DNA from: Bimastos eiseni
Lineage: Eukaryota > Annelida > Clitellata > Crassiclitellata > Lumbricidae
Length of the DNA stretch: 64,000 nucleotides
Direction: 5' to 3'
Assembly: GCA_959347315.1 (NCBI GenBank)
Contig: OY365813.1
Span: 12,500,829-12,564,828 of the forward strand
In this document: one piece after another, positions 39,804-51,073 of the stretch
Layout: every line of letters starts with the position of its first letter
Numbering within the stretch: the stretch's first letter is position 1
Notes under the pieces: model-generated
The model's database searches: none
The model's input: the letters and a program-made list of their open reading frames with translations, nothing else
What the model was told of the DNA's origin: nothing
Made by a program: the position numbers and the translations under genes

Positions 39804-42388
39804 AGTGAATTTTGATGTTTTGTGTTGCTATCATCCACAATGCATAGAGGATTGCAGTGGCAGTGATATGTTATGCAATATGGTTAACTTCAATTGTCTC
39901 ATAATTTAAACTGCACTGTTTTGCTTAATTATACTGTTAAGCATTATTAAAGCATGGGCAGTGCTCTGCAACTCACATTGAATCCATTATTAGACACATT
40001 AGGAGCTTCTGTAATATATGAGATATTTCCATGCACTTCACAACTTTATGCCATGTTCTAATTGACCAATAGTGACTAATATTTTGTATAAAACAGACAC
40101 TGTTGCAACTTACAGTGCACAAAAATCAGAGTTGTTCTAATGCTCTTTGAATATTATCTTCACTTTAAATGCTATACATATATATATATATATATGCACA
40201 TATTATGCACATTTACAGTTGCAAAACAACATCTAACCAAGAAGACAAAGGTGTGCTCTAATTATTCAGATTTTTTTCATAGATCAAACTAATGCTTGTA
40301 GCATGCATGGAGATATATGACCCTTCATTGCTGTGCTTGGTGAATTTGGAGTTACTTTGTTAATGGAAATATCTTAAGGTTTCATTCAGGCCACCTTGTG
40401 TAGTTCATATAGTGTGAACAGTTTAGAATTTAGATGTTGTGTTTGATTACTAACAATTGCGTTATTGCAAATTTTCATACGAATAACGTGTAATTTGTGC
40501 GTCTGTTTTATCGGTTGTCCTAGTGTCGCCTTCTTGCTGAAGTATTTGTTTGAGGTGTGATTACAATTAATGGCCATCTGATTCAACACATTCTTGTGCA
40601 TGATATAAAGACTTATTTGTGCAGATTTTATTAAAATCGTTCAAAGTTATTAGTTTAGTGAATTTCTGATTCGTTTAGCAGCTGTAGGTCAGACTAATTA
40701 TGTTGCTGAGGTTAGGGTTCATCAAATGCCTCAATGTCAATCAAATGTTCTGTCTGTAGGCTCAAATTTTTCCAATGTTCCCTAATAGTGCTCATGCCAG
40801 TTTTTTTCCAATTCAGAATTGGTTTAGGGGATCCACCGGAGTTCTCGAAAAACCAGTATTGCGCAATGTAAAAAAGTCCAGGCGTTTTTTAAATGGAAAA
40901 TATTGTGTGCTTCTTTTCTTTTTAAGTAGCTATTCTATGACTGAGTTCCATGTGGTTAACTAATCCATGCTTGTTTAACCATTTCATCATTGCAATGTTT
41001 TTGATTAGAAAGACACATTTGAGTGACTTTTAGCAAGATTTGATACTATGGGATCCAACACAGGACATGTAATTGTGACATGTGTGACTGTCAAGCAGCG
41101 ATTAAGTCAGGCTCTTCTTTTGTCACCATGTTGGAGAGGTTGTTCTGTCACATGTGTTGGATAACCTAGACGTTGAAATCTAAGTCTCCAGACATCACCC
41201 TGCTTACAAGGCTTCGAAAGAACTTTAATATCCTGTCAGTGATGTGATCAATCGACGAACCACTGACAGGACATTCAAGTTCTTTTGAAGTCTTGCATGC
41301 AGGGTGTCTTTTTTGAAGGTTGTATGTTTATTATTGTTTTGTACCATTTCTTGGTAGCCTTATCTTGTCTTATTTTCAATCGTCCCAAGTTCCACATGCT
41401 TCTGTCTCTTGTCTACTTAACTGCTCGAATTGTAGGACAACCCGTGACATTAAGGTCTGAGTTTAAGATATCAGTTCATGTCCTTTCATTTGCATTTAAA
41501 TGATGTTTTTTTATGAATATATAGATGGCAACGTGGGTGCTTCAAAGATGACCAATCTGCAGTTGAGTGCGAAAATATTGAGCTTGAACTGATTGACAAA
41601 GCATCGAAATTGCACACAGATAATGATGCTTGACTGGCAAAGATCATCGATCAAGAACTGAGATATAAATAATGACAGCGCCTTCCTGCTCTGCCTTGTC
41701 CTTCATCGCGACCAAAGACGCCTCTCCCTCTCGAACAAAGTGTAAAAGTGACGCTTCCAGCCAAGTCGAAATACTTGTGATTCAACCAAGATCTATGATT
41801 CAGGATGTCTTCAGAAGCAGGAGACAACACTTCAACATAATTGCGTTCAGACAATGGATGAAGGCATCTTCAGGCCAGAAGAGATGACAATTCTTGACCG
41901 CTCTGATTTTTTACCATTCCGAATTCCTCCAGTTCATCAACGGACTGGACTGGCTGAGCATTCATCTGAAGGACATTTGTGATAAGAAATACAAGTCCGA
42001 CTGGAGCGAATTGACCCATGCTCCAGTAAAATCTGAAGACCCCTTTATCCCAGATTCTCGTTTATGCCTTCAGATCCCATTTCCATAAACCTGCTACGAT
42101 TCCTTACCCAAATGCTATGAGTCTTCCTGAACAGGCAGATTGGTTATCAAATGCCGCACGAGTGTCTGAAAATCTACTATGACGCCTTCAGCTACAACTT
42201 TTGTGATGGAAGATGTCTTGCACGAGCCTGCAGATCAGCCTCCAGTCACCTCATCTGAAGGCCGTATGCAGATGTTCTTCAACCACCTTTGATTTGGCAG
42301 AAATCCTCAGTTAAGATTTTATTATCATTATTAAGCCATAGCTTTTGGCTCATAATTGCAAACTTACCATTATGCTAGTCTCAGTGTG
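39804..42388. other. No gene recognised
   Basis: This AT-rich stretch has a short (AT)n run at 40168-40195. The frames at 41672-41887 and 41894-42088 (plus) contain FLQFINGLDWLSIHLKDICD and WSELTHAPVKSEDPF, which look protein-like but match nothing I know. They may be relics of one transposon gene. Confidence 0.3.
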
Positions 42389-42396
42389 GTGATGTG

Positions 42397-42757
42397 TAGG
42401 GATGAACTGATACTCAGCTCGGAAACTCGGCTCGACCGAGTTTAATAGTACTGGGCATTACTCGGACAAATAATGGGTCCGAGTTTTGATTAAAATTGCT
42501 TGTGATTTTCGGTTTTTAAATTGAAAATCGATTTTTTTTAAATTTCCAATACCACAGTCAGCCTAACTTAAAAATACAAATATTGTTACTAGTACTCAAC
42601 ATCTTCCTAGTGTAAATATTGGGGCAAAAATTGATACAAATTGTGCTAACTGCTAAACTAAAAATCAAGAGAATGAGACTTTTTTAAATATTCAAGACTC
42701 GTTACAACTCAACTTGTAATACTTCCTTCTAGGAAATTGACACTTGGTTCGTCCCTA
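42397..42757. mobile_element. hAT-type MITE with perfect 8-bp target duplication
   Basis: The ends are TAGGGATGAACTGA and, inverted, TAGGGACGAACCAA. The flanks at 42389-42396 and 42758-42765 are both GTGATGTG. CTCGG/CCGAG words repeat inside, and there is no coding capacity. Confidence 0.88.
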
Positions 42758-43000
42758 GTGATGTGTATCCCAGCCATGGCACTGCACGACCTATTAACGT
42801 CATTCGAAGAGCACTATACGAATCGCTTTTTGTTACATAATCAGTCTTTGCATCTGGGTGGCATAATTTGATGCCCAGACTAAATTGCAGCATGCTCAAT
42901 ACCAACTGTTAACATTACTGGAAAAAAGTATTGCAATTGCAACACCAATACTTCCCAATTAAAGAAAGTATTGTGATACCAATACTTTTCCTTAAAGTAT

Positions 43001-44505
43001 TAACCATAACCATAACCAAGATTTTTTATTGAGTACTGACAATCATGAATAGAAAATACAAGTTTGAAATACTAGTAGATTGACAAACAGCAATAAGGAA
43101 GAAGCCTAAAGGGACAGAGGTCCCACTAGCAGGGGCACCCTTACTTTCAAGTTAAATGGTTAAGAGGATGGCAATTATTTTATACATCTTGTAAAGAGTA
43201 TGCAATGCTTAACTAGTTAACTATGATTAACAGGTATAAGTGAACAGAAAAACATGTTAAGTTGAATTTAGAAACAAGTATTCGCAAAGTTTGTGCTTGA
43301 ATGCGTTGATTTGAGTCAAAGTACGTATGTCATGTGGAAGACGATTCCAGGCCATTGTCCTACCACATCTGATTGAAAATTTGCGCGTGTTTGTGTGTGC
43401 GTAGGTCGGTCTATAGTTATTAAAATCTCGAAGGTTATACGGGTTGGTTGATTGGACAGGCGTGAAGTAGTTGGCATAAGCCGCAGGTAATTGGTTGTTT
43501 AAAAACTTGTATATAAACTCATTAGTTTGCATTAGAGTTATTTGATTAACATTCAAGATAAGAGGTTGAGAGTAGTGTAAGTTAGGTGTACATGTATGTG
43601 GCACAGAGCAATTGCAGATAACTCTAAACGCTCTGTTTTGAAGGGAGATGAGCCTACTTAATCTCGAGGGATAGTTAGACACCCAAACTAAATTGTAGTA
43701 TGCCAAATAGGGATGGACCAAAGAATAATAGAGGCTAGTGCTTATTGTGGCAGGTAATAAATAGGCAATGCGAGACATAATTCCTATGTTTTTTGCTATT
43801 TTGGATGCAATCTTATCAATGTGGGTTTTCCATGTAAGAGATTGGTCAACATAAACGCCTAGAAATTTGGTGGAGATGACTTTGGGCAACGGAACATTGT
43901 TTATCATTAAGACCACTTCAGTCTGGGGAGTGTTTTTACGATGCGAAGCAAAAAGAATATAGTTAGTTTTAGTGGCATTAAGTGTGTCTGTTAACCATGA
44001 GCCAGTTATTCACCTGAACAAGTTCCCGATTAAGGAGTGTAAGTAATTCAACATAAGAGGAGCCAGAAGCAAGAATGCTCGTGTCATCGGCGAAGAGTAA
44101 AAAATGTAGAAGCGACGAAACGTTAGGCAGGTCATTAATGAAAAGTCGGAATAGTAAAGGTCCTAAAATGGAGCCCTGAGGAATGCCATATTTTATTAAT
44201 TTGGTTGTGGAGATTGAGCCATTACAAGATACATATTGCAATTTATTATACAAGTAGCTCTGGAACCAGTCCAGAGCCAAACCACGAATGCCTAAGTTAT
44301 TTAATTTTGCTAATAAGATGTCATGGTTAACAGGGTCAAAGGCTTTGGCGATGTCAATGAAGATTCCCACAGAGAATTCATTTCGATCAACGGCAACAGA
44401 AACGTGATCATGTAAGTCGAGTAAGGACATAGCTGTAGAATGACCCGGTTGAAAGCCATGCTGATAAGAATATATGAAGTTATTACTGACCTTCTCATGT
44501 ACAAT
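43001..44505 (-). mobile_element. 5'-truncated CR1/L2-like LINE
   Basis: The minus strand carries the RT domain: YQHGFQPGHSTAMSLLD, GIFIDIAKAFDPVNHDIL (motif A), GIPQGSILGPLLFRLFINDL (motif B), FADDTSIL (motif C). After a frameshift near 43985 come KFLGVYVDQSLTWKTHIDKI and the C-terminal region to a stop at 43257. The 3' end is a short TTGGTTATGGTTATGGTTA repeat at 43001-43019, as in CR1/L2 elements. Upstream ORF1 and endonuclease are missing. The flanks on both sides contain CAATACCAATACTT words, so it may have landed in another repeat. Confidence 0.85.
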
Positions 44506-45299
44506 TACATTACGATTACGATCTCATTACGATTGCAATACCAATACTTTAACCAATACTTTTTGATAGGCTTGCTGAATTCATTCTTAGCACATTTCAT
44601 GCATCAGTAGTTATGAGGAATTTCCCACAGAATTGCTTAGGACAATTGTAATGTAACTAATGTAATGAAGTAGCCTTCAGGCAGGCTGTGTGAACACCCT
44701 GCGCTGATATAGCATTTGCAATCTTCGATTCATTTTCAATATCAACTAACTTCGAAAGCACTCAAATTTTAATTAGGCGAACCAATTCTACCACCAATGA
44801 CAAAGGAACATGCGCCCACTGTCAGTCATTTTTAAATATTTATAAATTCCTTCCGTTCGGACCAAAGATTATATGACCGTTAAGGCAATTTTTGAAGCGT
44901 TGTGACTTAAATTTGTCATTCAGGAGTGCTGGATCTCCACATATTTAAACATTTTAAACCTAAGCCTATATCAGGCTTAGTGGCAAATTTATAACAGATG
45001 TAATCGCTATTTGCTATTCGGATCACAGGACTGGAGAAACGTATAGCAATACCAATACCTCCCATATACTTCCCAAAATTTCTTACACTCACTATCCAAA
45101 AAATTTAAGGGAATATTGGGTATTGCCCCAACGAAGAGTGTGCCCAATAAACAAGGTGACCCAAAAGAAAAACCCAGATTTTATATCCATCTCAAATGCA
45201 CCTGCATATATGTTTTGCATTGTTTGCAACAATTGCATACATTTAGAGAAGTGTCCGCATTCGCTGTATAGAATATGAGCTTCTCAGATAATAATAATA

Positions 45300-46135
45300 T
45301 TAAGACAAGTTATATAGCACCAAAGCACAACCGAGGCCAAAGGAAAGGGCGCTGTACATGAGAAAAAAATGTCTGAATGTTTGAAAAGATATGTCTTAAG
45401 TCACTATTTAAATGCTTCAAGAGATGACGCGTTCTTCACATGTTCGGGAAGACCGTTCAATGCAGTTGGTCCTGAGATGGAGAAGGAACAGTCCCCAAAC
45501 TTTGTAGAGGACCGTGGGACTTACAGCAGATTCTTTGATGAGGAGCGCTGTTTTGATTGCCACTTACTGGAGTGCAGAAGTTGGTAATATAATCTGGCAT
45601 TTGATGATTAAGTGCCTTGTATGTGATCAGATACAGTTTGTTTAACATGCATTCAGGAACTCACAGCCAATGTAAGTTATCACGCGACAGATCAGTGACG
45701 TGTTCGGATCGTGTCCGGCCATATATTAACTGGGCAGCAGAGTTTAGTACCAATTGTACTCGTTTTAACTGACGGGTCGGCAGACCCGCCAGCAGACTGT
45801 TGCAGTAGTCAACCCAGGAGATGATGAAGCTGTTGACCAAGATGATGGCGGTTGATATTGGGATGAATCTGCGGATGGTTTTTATGCGACACGCTAGAAA
45901 CAGCCTCGAACGAGTTGGCTCACGTGGGATGTCGTGGTCATACAGCTGTCGTGTACAGCTTGAAGTGAACTCCAAGGTTGTGGATGACGTCAGCTGGTGA
46001 AACTTCTGCATCATCAATTGTGCAGGTGCCACAGTTCAGTAGATGGTGGCGCCGGAGGGTGGTGAACCAAAGGAACTCCAACTTCGATGGGTTGAGTTGG
46101 ACGCCATCCATCCTGAAATACATCCGATACACAGC
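45300..46135 (-). mobile_element. 3' part of a second LINE type (RT C-terminal half)
   Basis: The minus strand shows VQLNPSKLEFLWFTTLRR (after RT motif C), a DLGV-like NLGVHF, SFIISWVDYCNSLLAGLP, QLKRVQLVLNSAAQLIYG, LHWL, KLYLITYKALNHQMPDYI and, in another frame, SGPTALNGLPEHVKNASS, with frame breaks. The 3' UTR (45300-45370) ends in GGTGCTATATAACTTGTC and an ATT-rich tail, similar in design to the SINE tails at 9600 and 33630. Confidence 0.75.
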
Positions 46136-47226
46136 AGCACCCTCTGCATCAGATGCAAGAAAGGCTACTTATCTACATACTCATAACGAACTTATATACA
46201 TACGATTTCCGTCATTTACTCTAACAATACACTCGCATAAGCAATAAACACTGTTTTGCAGTGTTTGCTAACTGGAACGATGGCGGTCGGCTCCTACACG
46301 CTCTTTGGCTGCTTTCCTGTATGGTTGTCATTTGTGTCGCATCCGATGTATGGCTGCTGGTCTCGCAGTTGTTCAGAATCCTTGTTCCTTTAGAAAACAC
46401 ACTCTGTCCCAAAAGAGGTTACTTTTGAAACTAAAAAGTCTCACCTGCTGGAAAGTTTCCTTGATGGCAGGTTATTTAGCATAAAATACCATTAAGTGCA
46501 TCACACGACATTCATATTGTTGCTAATGTTATTCATCAGCAATTACTTGATTTTGTATTTTTTGAAAGCACAAATTCTTTTTCATTGTTAACAAGTGCAT
46601 CATAAATAGAAAATTTGCTGCAGGGCTGTTATCACATGCAACAGGATCTGCAGATGCCAATGCATTACTCGTGGAGCTGCAGTCTCAGCATTGAGTCTTG
46701 TGCATTGACACCAACAAAAGCATATAACATAGGAAAGTCGAATGGTGCATGTACTGTACTTGAACACTTAATAGAAAAAATTTGGTTTGGCTGGCTTGTA
46801 TACATCATGGGTTTGAAGTGAGGCTTTCTAATGCCTTTAACAAAATAATTTCTAGGACCATCAACAGAGCCAGAGTAGTCCAAGGAAAGAATCGAGAGAG
46901 AAAGATTTTAGCACATATTTTTTTTTACTACCAAAGATCCATAAAACCATTCTTTTTGGCCTGCTACTGACATGCCACATTGTGGGTGATGGTGAAACAG
47001 AATCCAGACGTGTCTCTTATCTCTTAGAATTCTATCTCAAACCATGGCTCCTGGGATGGCTACAACCTGCCAATTTTCCGGAATGAAGTGTGCATCTGTA
47101 CGGGAGAGATTGGAGTCACCGATTATCAGAATCTTTGTATTATTGGAGATTCTTATATTAACAAATGCCAAAGGTACTTGAAAACGCCATAAGTTTTGTA
47201 GTTTAGTCCTCAGATATTTTCAAAGA
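46136..47226. other. No gene recognised
   Basis: I see no clear gene. Frames near 46665-46970 overlap on both strands and show no family features. Confidence 0.35.
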
Positions 47227-47500
47227 ATGATGACATTGGAATGGCAAATGAGTCAAATTGAAGAACTTACTTGTGAACACAAGGATAATGTAGGTTTGAA
47301 TTTATCAATATTACTATATAGCCTATTAGGTGCCAACATAATGGAAGATCCCGCCCAATGGCCAGATATCACTGATAACGTTCATGGTTTTCTTATTCAG
47401 AATGATCCGGTGCTAATCAAATTAGAATTAGGTTATCCAAAGGATGAACGCAGAGGACTGTTTTCAAATTATCAAATTGTGTTTTACATATTATTAGATG
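47227..47500 (+). pseudogene. hAT/ZMYM-type transposase N-terminal fragment
   Basis: The frame includes MEDPAQWPDITDNVHGFLI, then DPVLIKLELGYPKDERRGLF and SNYQ. The D-P-A-x-W-P, Y/FPKD and a following F/L-S-x-x-Y pattern is typical of the start of TTF-zinc-finger hAT-like proteins (ZMYM1/ZMYM5-like). The rest of the transposase is not present. The match is from memory and moderate. Confidence 0.4.
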
Positions 47501-47511
47501 TTTTATTATAA

Positions 47512-49148
47512 TTACTAGCTGGTGAAGAAGATTATGGGGGCACCTTGATTGAGGACGAAGTTGCGGGATGGCATGCCTGTTCTTGCAGCATCTGCAGCCT
47601 GTCGTTCCTGACTGGCCTGAGTGGAATCTGCAGCCCTGGAGGCTGCCTGTCTGGCAGAATTCACCTTTACTCAATCTAATCCATCCTCCTCATCCCTAAT
47701 TCCTCTTCTCTTTCTCCATCTTATCTCACTCATCTTTTCCAAACTTTCTCCTCTTCCTCTACTTCTCACCCTATCCTAACTGCTTCCTCCTCCCACCCCA
47801 TCCTCCTTTTCACACTCCTCACCCTCTCCTCATCGTCACCCTAGTCCTTTCCCCAACTCCATAATCGTTCCCTATGACTTCCTCCTCGTCGTCCTCCTCG
47901 TCCACCTCAACAATCCATCAACCCCTCTACTGGGTGTCCGAGGTGTTCCCCGAGCAAAGCTGTAAAAGTGTAAACGGAGAGACAGACACACACACACACA
48001 CACAGAATCTAGATATACATGTAAATAAATATTTATAGTACAGACTGATTGTGCAAACTTGACTTCACCGTAGCTTGCTCAGATGGACCATTGCTTCGAA
48101 AGTTTATGTAATGTAAATTCATGAAAATTTCTCAACGCCCACATCAGGGAGACCAGCTTAATCACCCGCGCTATACCAAATAAGGTCCGCAATAGCCAAT
48201 CCTCTGTTTTCTCTCTGGTGCCAGGTCGAATTCGGGTAGTGAAGCTCTGATGAGGTCGTTCTGCTGCTGCGTGCACAGTGTAAGATTAGGGTACTCTATT
48301 GTTCGCGTATAATTATACGCCTATATAAAGCAGACAGGCAGGCTACTCTATACGCCTATACAAAGCAGAGAGGCAGGCAGGCGGACAGCTGGTGGTGGCA
48401 GGTAAATGCTGGTAGGCTACGTGTACGAAGACACTTTGCTTTTATGGGTGTGTGAGGGTGCGCTGTAGGTTTTTGCCCCGTGAGACGTGGAAGACAGTGT
48501 GAACGGATTTCAGGAACTTCTGGACTGCGTGTACCAAGTGTTCTCCAAGCCAGCGGTGTAAGTTTGGAGTGAATTGCTCTGAAACTGTGCAAATGCATCG
48601 ATACCAAGGACATACAGACAGACAAAAAGCTTATAAGATAATTTTTTAGCAAATTAAACTATAGACACTTTTGATTTACTATAATCAATATTGAATAGAA
48701 CATGTTTCTTTCTTAGAAAATAACTTAAACAAAACGAGCATATAGGGGCGGCATTTGCTGTCATTGCCTATAGCAGAAAAGTATCTAAGGCCGGGCCTTC
48801 ACATTCCTGCTGATGTCAGCACTTGCTTCTGCAATTCCTTTACCTTCTCCTCTTCTTCCTTTTCTGCTCATCTTCTGGGTCTTTCTCCAGAAGTGAGGAG
48901 AGAGAACTGACTTCAGACTGCTTTTATTCTTCACCATCTAAGGGTCTCTTCAATGGATCTCAAACTTTCTGACCGAATTGGCTCTGATGCAGATGAGCAG
49001 GCCTTTATTGCTACAGTAGGCTTTATCTCCTCAAGCATCTTATTTTATTTTTCCGGTTTACTCTCATGTGTAGTAGAAATTAGCTTTGGTGCGTCCAGAA
49101 CCGACATCAATCATTTTCATCAAACCGTCCAAATTGAAGAGTACCAAA
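47512..49148. other. No gene recognised; pyrimidine-rich tract and (AC)n
   Basis: 47690-47900 is rich in TCC/CTT, with a (AC)n run at 47985-48004. Near 48105-48160 the GTAATGTAAATTC...GAAAATTTCTCAAC block matches 26395-26425. Tandem AGGCAGGC units occur near 48330-48385. Confidence 0.4.
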
Positions 49149-49555
49149 TGGTCCGGTAGGTGGATGCATGTATTCATAAGATTCGTCTGTTTTGATATGG
49201 TTGAGAATGTTTTCAAAGGTGATGCAATTTGGCCATAGAGACAGTTATGCTATTCCCAATAGTTTGGCCTTTTTTAACCACGAGCAGATGCTGCTTCAGA
49301 GCCGTCGCTAGCCACTAAGTGTGTCTCCATAATGCTGTACCTCTCAGAAATTTCCTTTATGGTCCGATCGGTGGGTGCATGTATTCGTACGATTCGTCTG
49401 TTTTGATGTGGTTGAGAAGGTTCTCAGAAGCGATGCAATTTAGCCGTAGAGACAGTTCTGCTATTCCCGGTACTTTGACTGTTTTTACCCATGGGCAGAT
49501 GCTGCTCCACTAAGTGTGTCTCCATTTGCTGTACCTCTCCGACACTTCCTTTATT
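49149..49555. repeat. 211-bp tandem duplication
   Basis: The segment from TGGTCCGGTAGGTGGATGCA (49149) recurs as TGGTCCGATCGGTGGGTGCA from 49360, through GAGACAGTT(A/C)TGCTATTCCC and GCAGATGCTGCT to CACTAAGTGTGTCTCCAT. Identity is high but not perfect, so it is not a trivial assembly duplicate. Confidence 0.85.
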
Positions 49556-49914
49556 GCTGATGTCTATGGTATTATTGTCTGGGCTCCCCATATCAAGCAA
49601 TCAATGCAATGGCAATTAATATCGTCGTTATTGACTTCAATCACAGTAATTATTTACAGTATAACACAGTGGAAAAACAAAGATTTTCAATTGGACAGTA
49701 GGTTCCTGATTAGTTTAGCATTGTGGTGTGAGGCACCTGGGAAAGAAGAGATAAGGCAGACAAATGCGAGTAATTTTAACTTAAGTTTAACTAAGCCACG
49801 GAAGTGTGACCAGTAAACACACATTATGATTTTAAGTCTAGCCTTAAATAGACGAAGCCTTCAAATTTGTCATATAATAACCGATATAGGTATATCTTTG
49901 ATTATAAAAACCCT

Positions 49915-50330
49915 CCGTCCAAAAGTTGGCGGGTGTCAACTGGGTCAGAAAACGGGGGAAGGATTCCTACAAGTGTCATCAGTGTCATGCTGGCCCGAAC
50001 ATACTTCCACACAGATCCTTGCCTATAAACTCTCAGTGTTGCTGATGTGGTGACACATCCATTATCTGTCGTGACACAGGCAAAGGTAATCTACATGTCT
50101 TCAATTTCTGCGTCAAATAAAACGGACTTCACCCATCTCTTTCATTATGTTGGCAGGTAGGATGACCGTCCTTTCATATGTAGATGGGCATCAACGGGTC
50201 GAAAAATGGAGGAAGGATTCTGACAAGTGTCATGCTGACTTAAACATACTTCCAAACAGATTCCTGCATGTGAACTCGCAGTTATAGCAACAATGTTAAA
50301 GGGTATGTCAGATCCATCAAGAATGAGCAG
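49915..50330. repeat. Diverged direct repeat (~240 bp apart)
   Basis: GGAAGGATTC(C/T)(T)ACAAGTGTCAT...CATGCTG...AACATACTTCC recurs at about 49960 and 50210 with similar order of words downstream (CAGATCCTTGC / CAGATTCCTGC). It lies in LINE-derived surroundings. Confidence 0.6.
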
Positions 50331-50475
50331 ATGTTGAATTCAAAGCTCTACTCTCTTGCCAATCTCCTGAATGTCGCATAATTTGTTTCCTGACAAGCGT
50401 TCGAGCCGTATCATTTCCAATTGACGATCTTTAATTGAGAAAAGTTCCTTGGACAGCAACCCTGATAATGAGCAG

Positions 50476-51073
50476 TTATCCATCCATCCACCATCCACTT
50501 CCTCCTGTATATATGACACTTCTCACCTTCACTGCTGTAAATTTTACTATGAGAGGTTTTGTTGTTTGGTTACGTTTTGGTGAGATTCTGTTGGTGGATA
50601 TTGTATCCCTTTCAGTGATGTGTAAATCAAGGTATTTATCACACAAGTGAATTAACGCTTGAGTAGCTTCATCATTCACCGATCCCTTCACCTCTGGCTG
50701 GTCCAGGAGGTTGGTCGACTCACGGGTGAATTCTTTAATCCGTGAATGATTAAGCATGTTGGCTTCTCTCTAAGTTCCATAGCGAGTCGATTATTTAATG
50801 TCTTATTTTGGTCCTCCAGTGCAGTAATTTTTCCTCTAAGCACACATCTGGTGTGCAATTGCTAAGTTCGCCAAGTGTGAAGTTCAACCAGCTTTTAAAT
50901 TTTGCTCATCCATAGTTTCTGTGAGCGAATCTAGGAGAGTTTTAGCTTGTTGCTGCACGAATAGCTTCTCATCATGCAGCAGATCTATCAAGTCTCCCAA
51001 TTTCGATGCCTTCTTAGCCATAGTTAGCTTGGTCGAACAAGGTTCAGGGTACAGAGAATAATTGCAGTAGTTG
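50476..51073 (-). mobile_element. LINE ORF1 remnant
   Basis: The minus strand begins MAKKASKLGDLIDLLHDEKL, similar in design to the ORF1 start at 57192 (MTKKMLKSDDLVELFQDQ). Further on, in another frame, come LCDKYLDLHITERDTISTNR and TKPLIVKFTAVKVRSVIY. The last part fits the nucleic-acid-binding end of LINE ORF1 proteins. The frame is broken between the parts. Confidence 0.55.
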
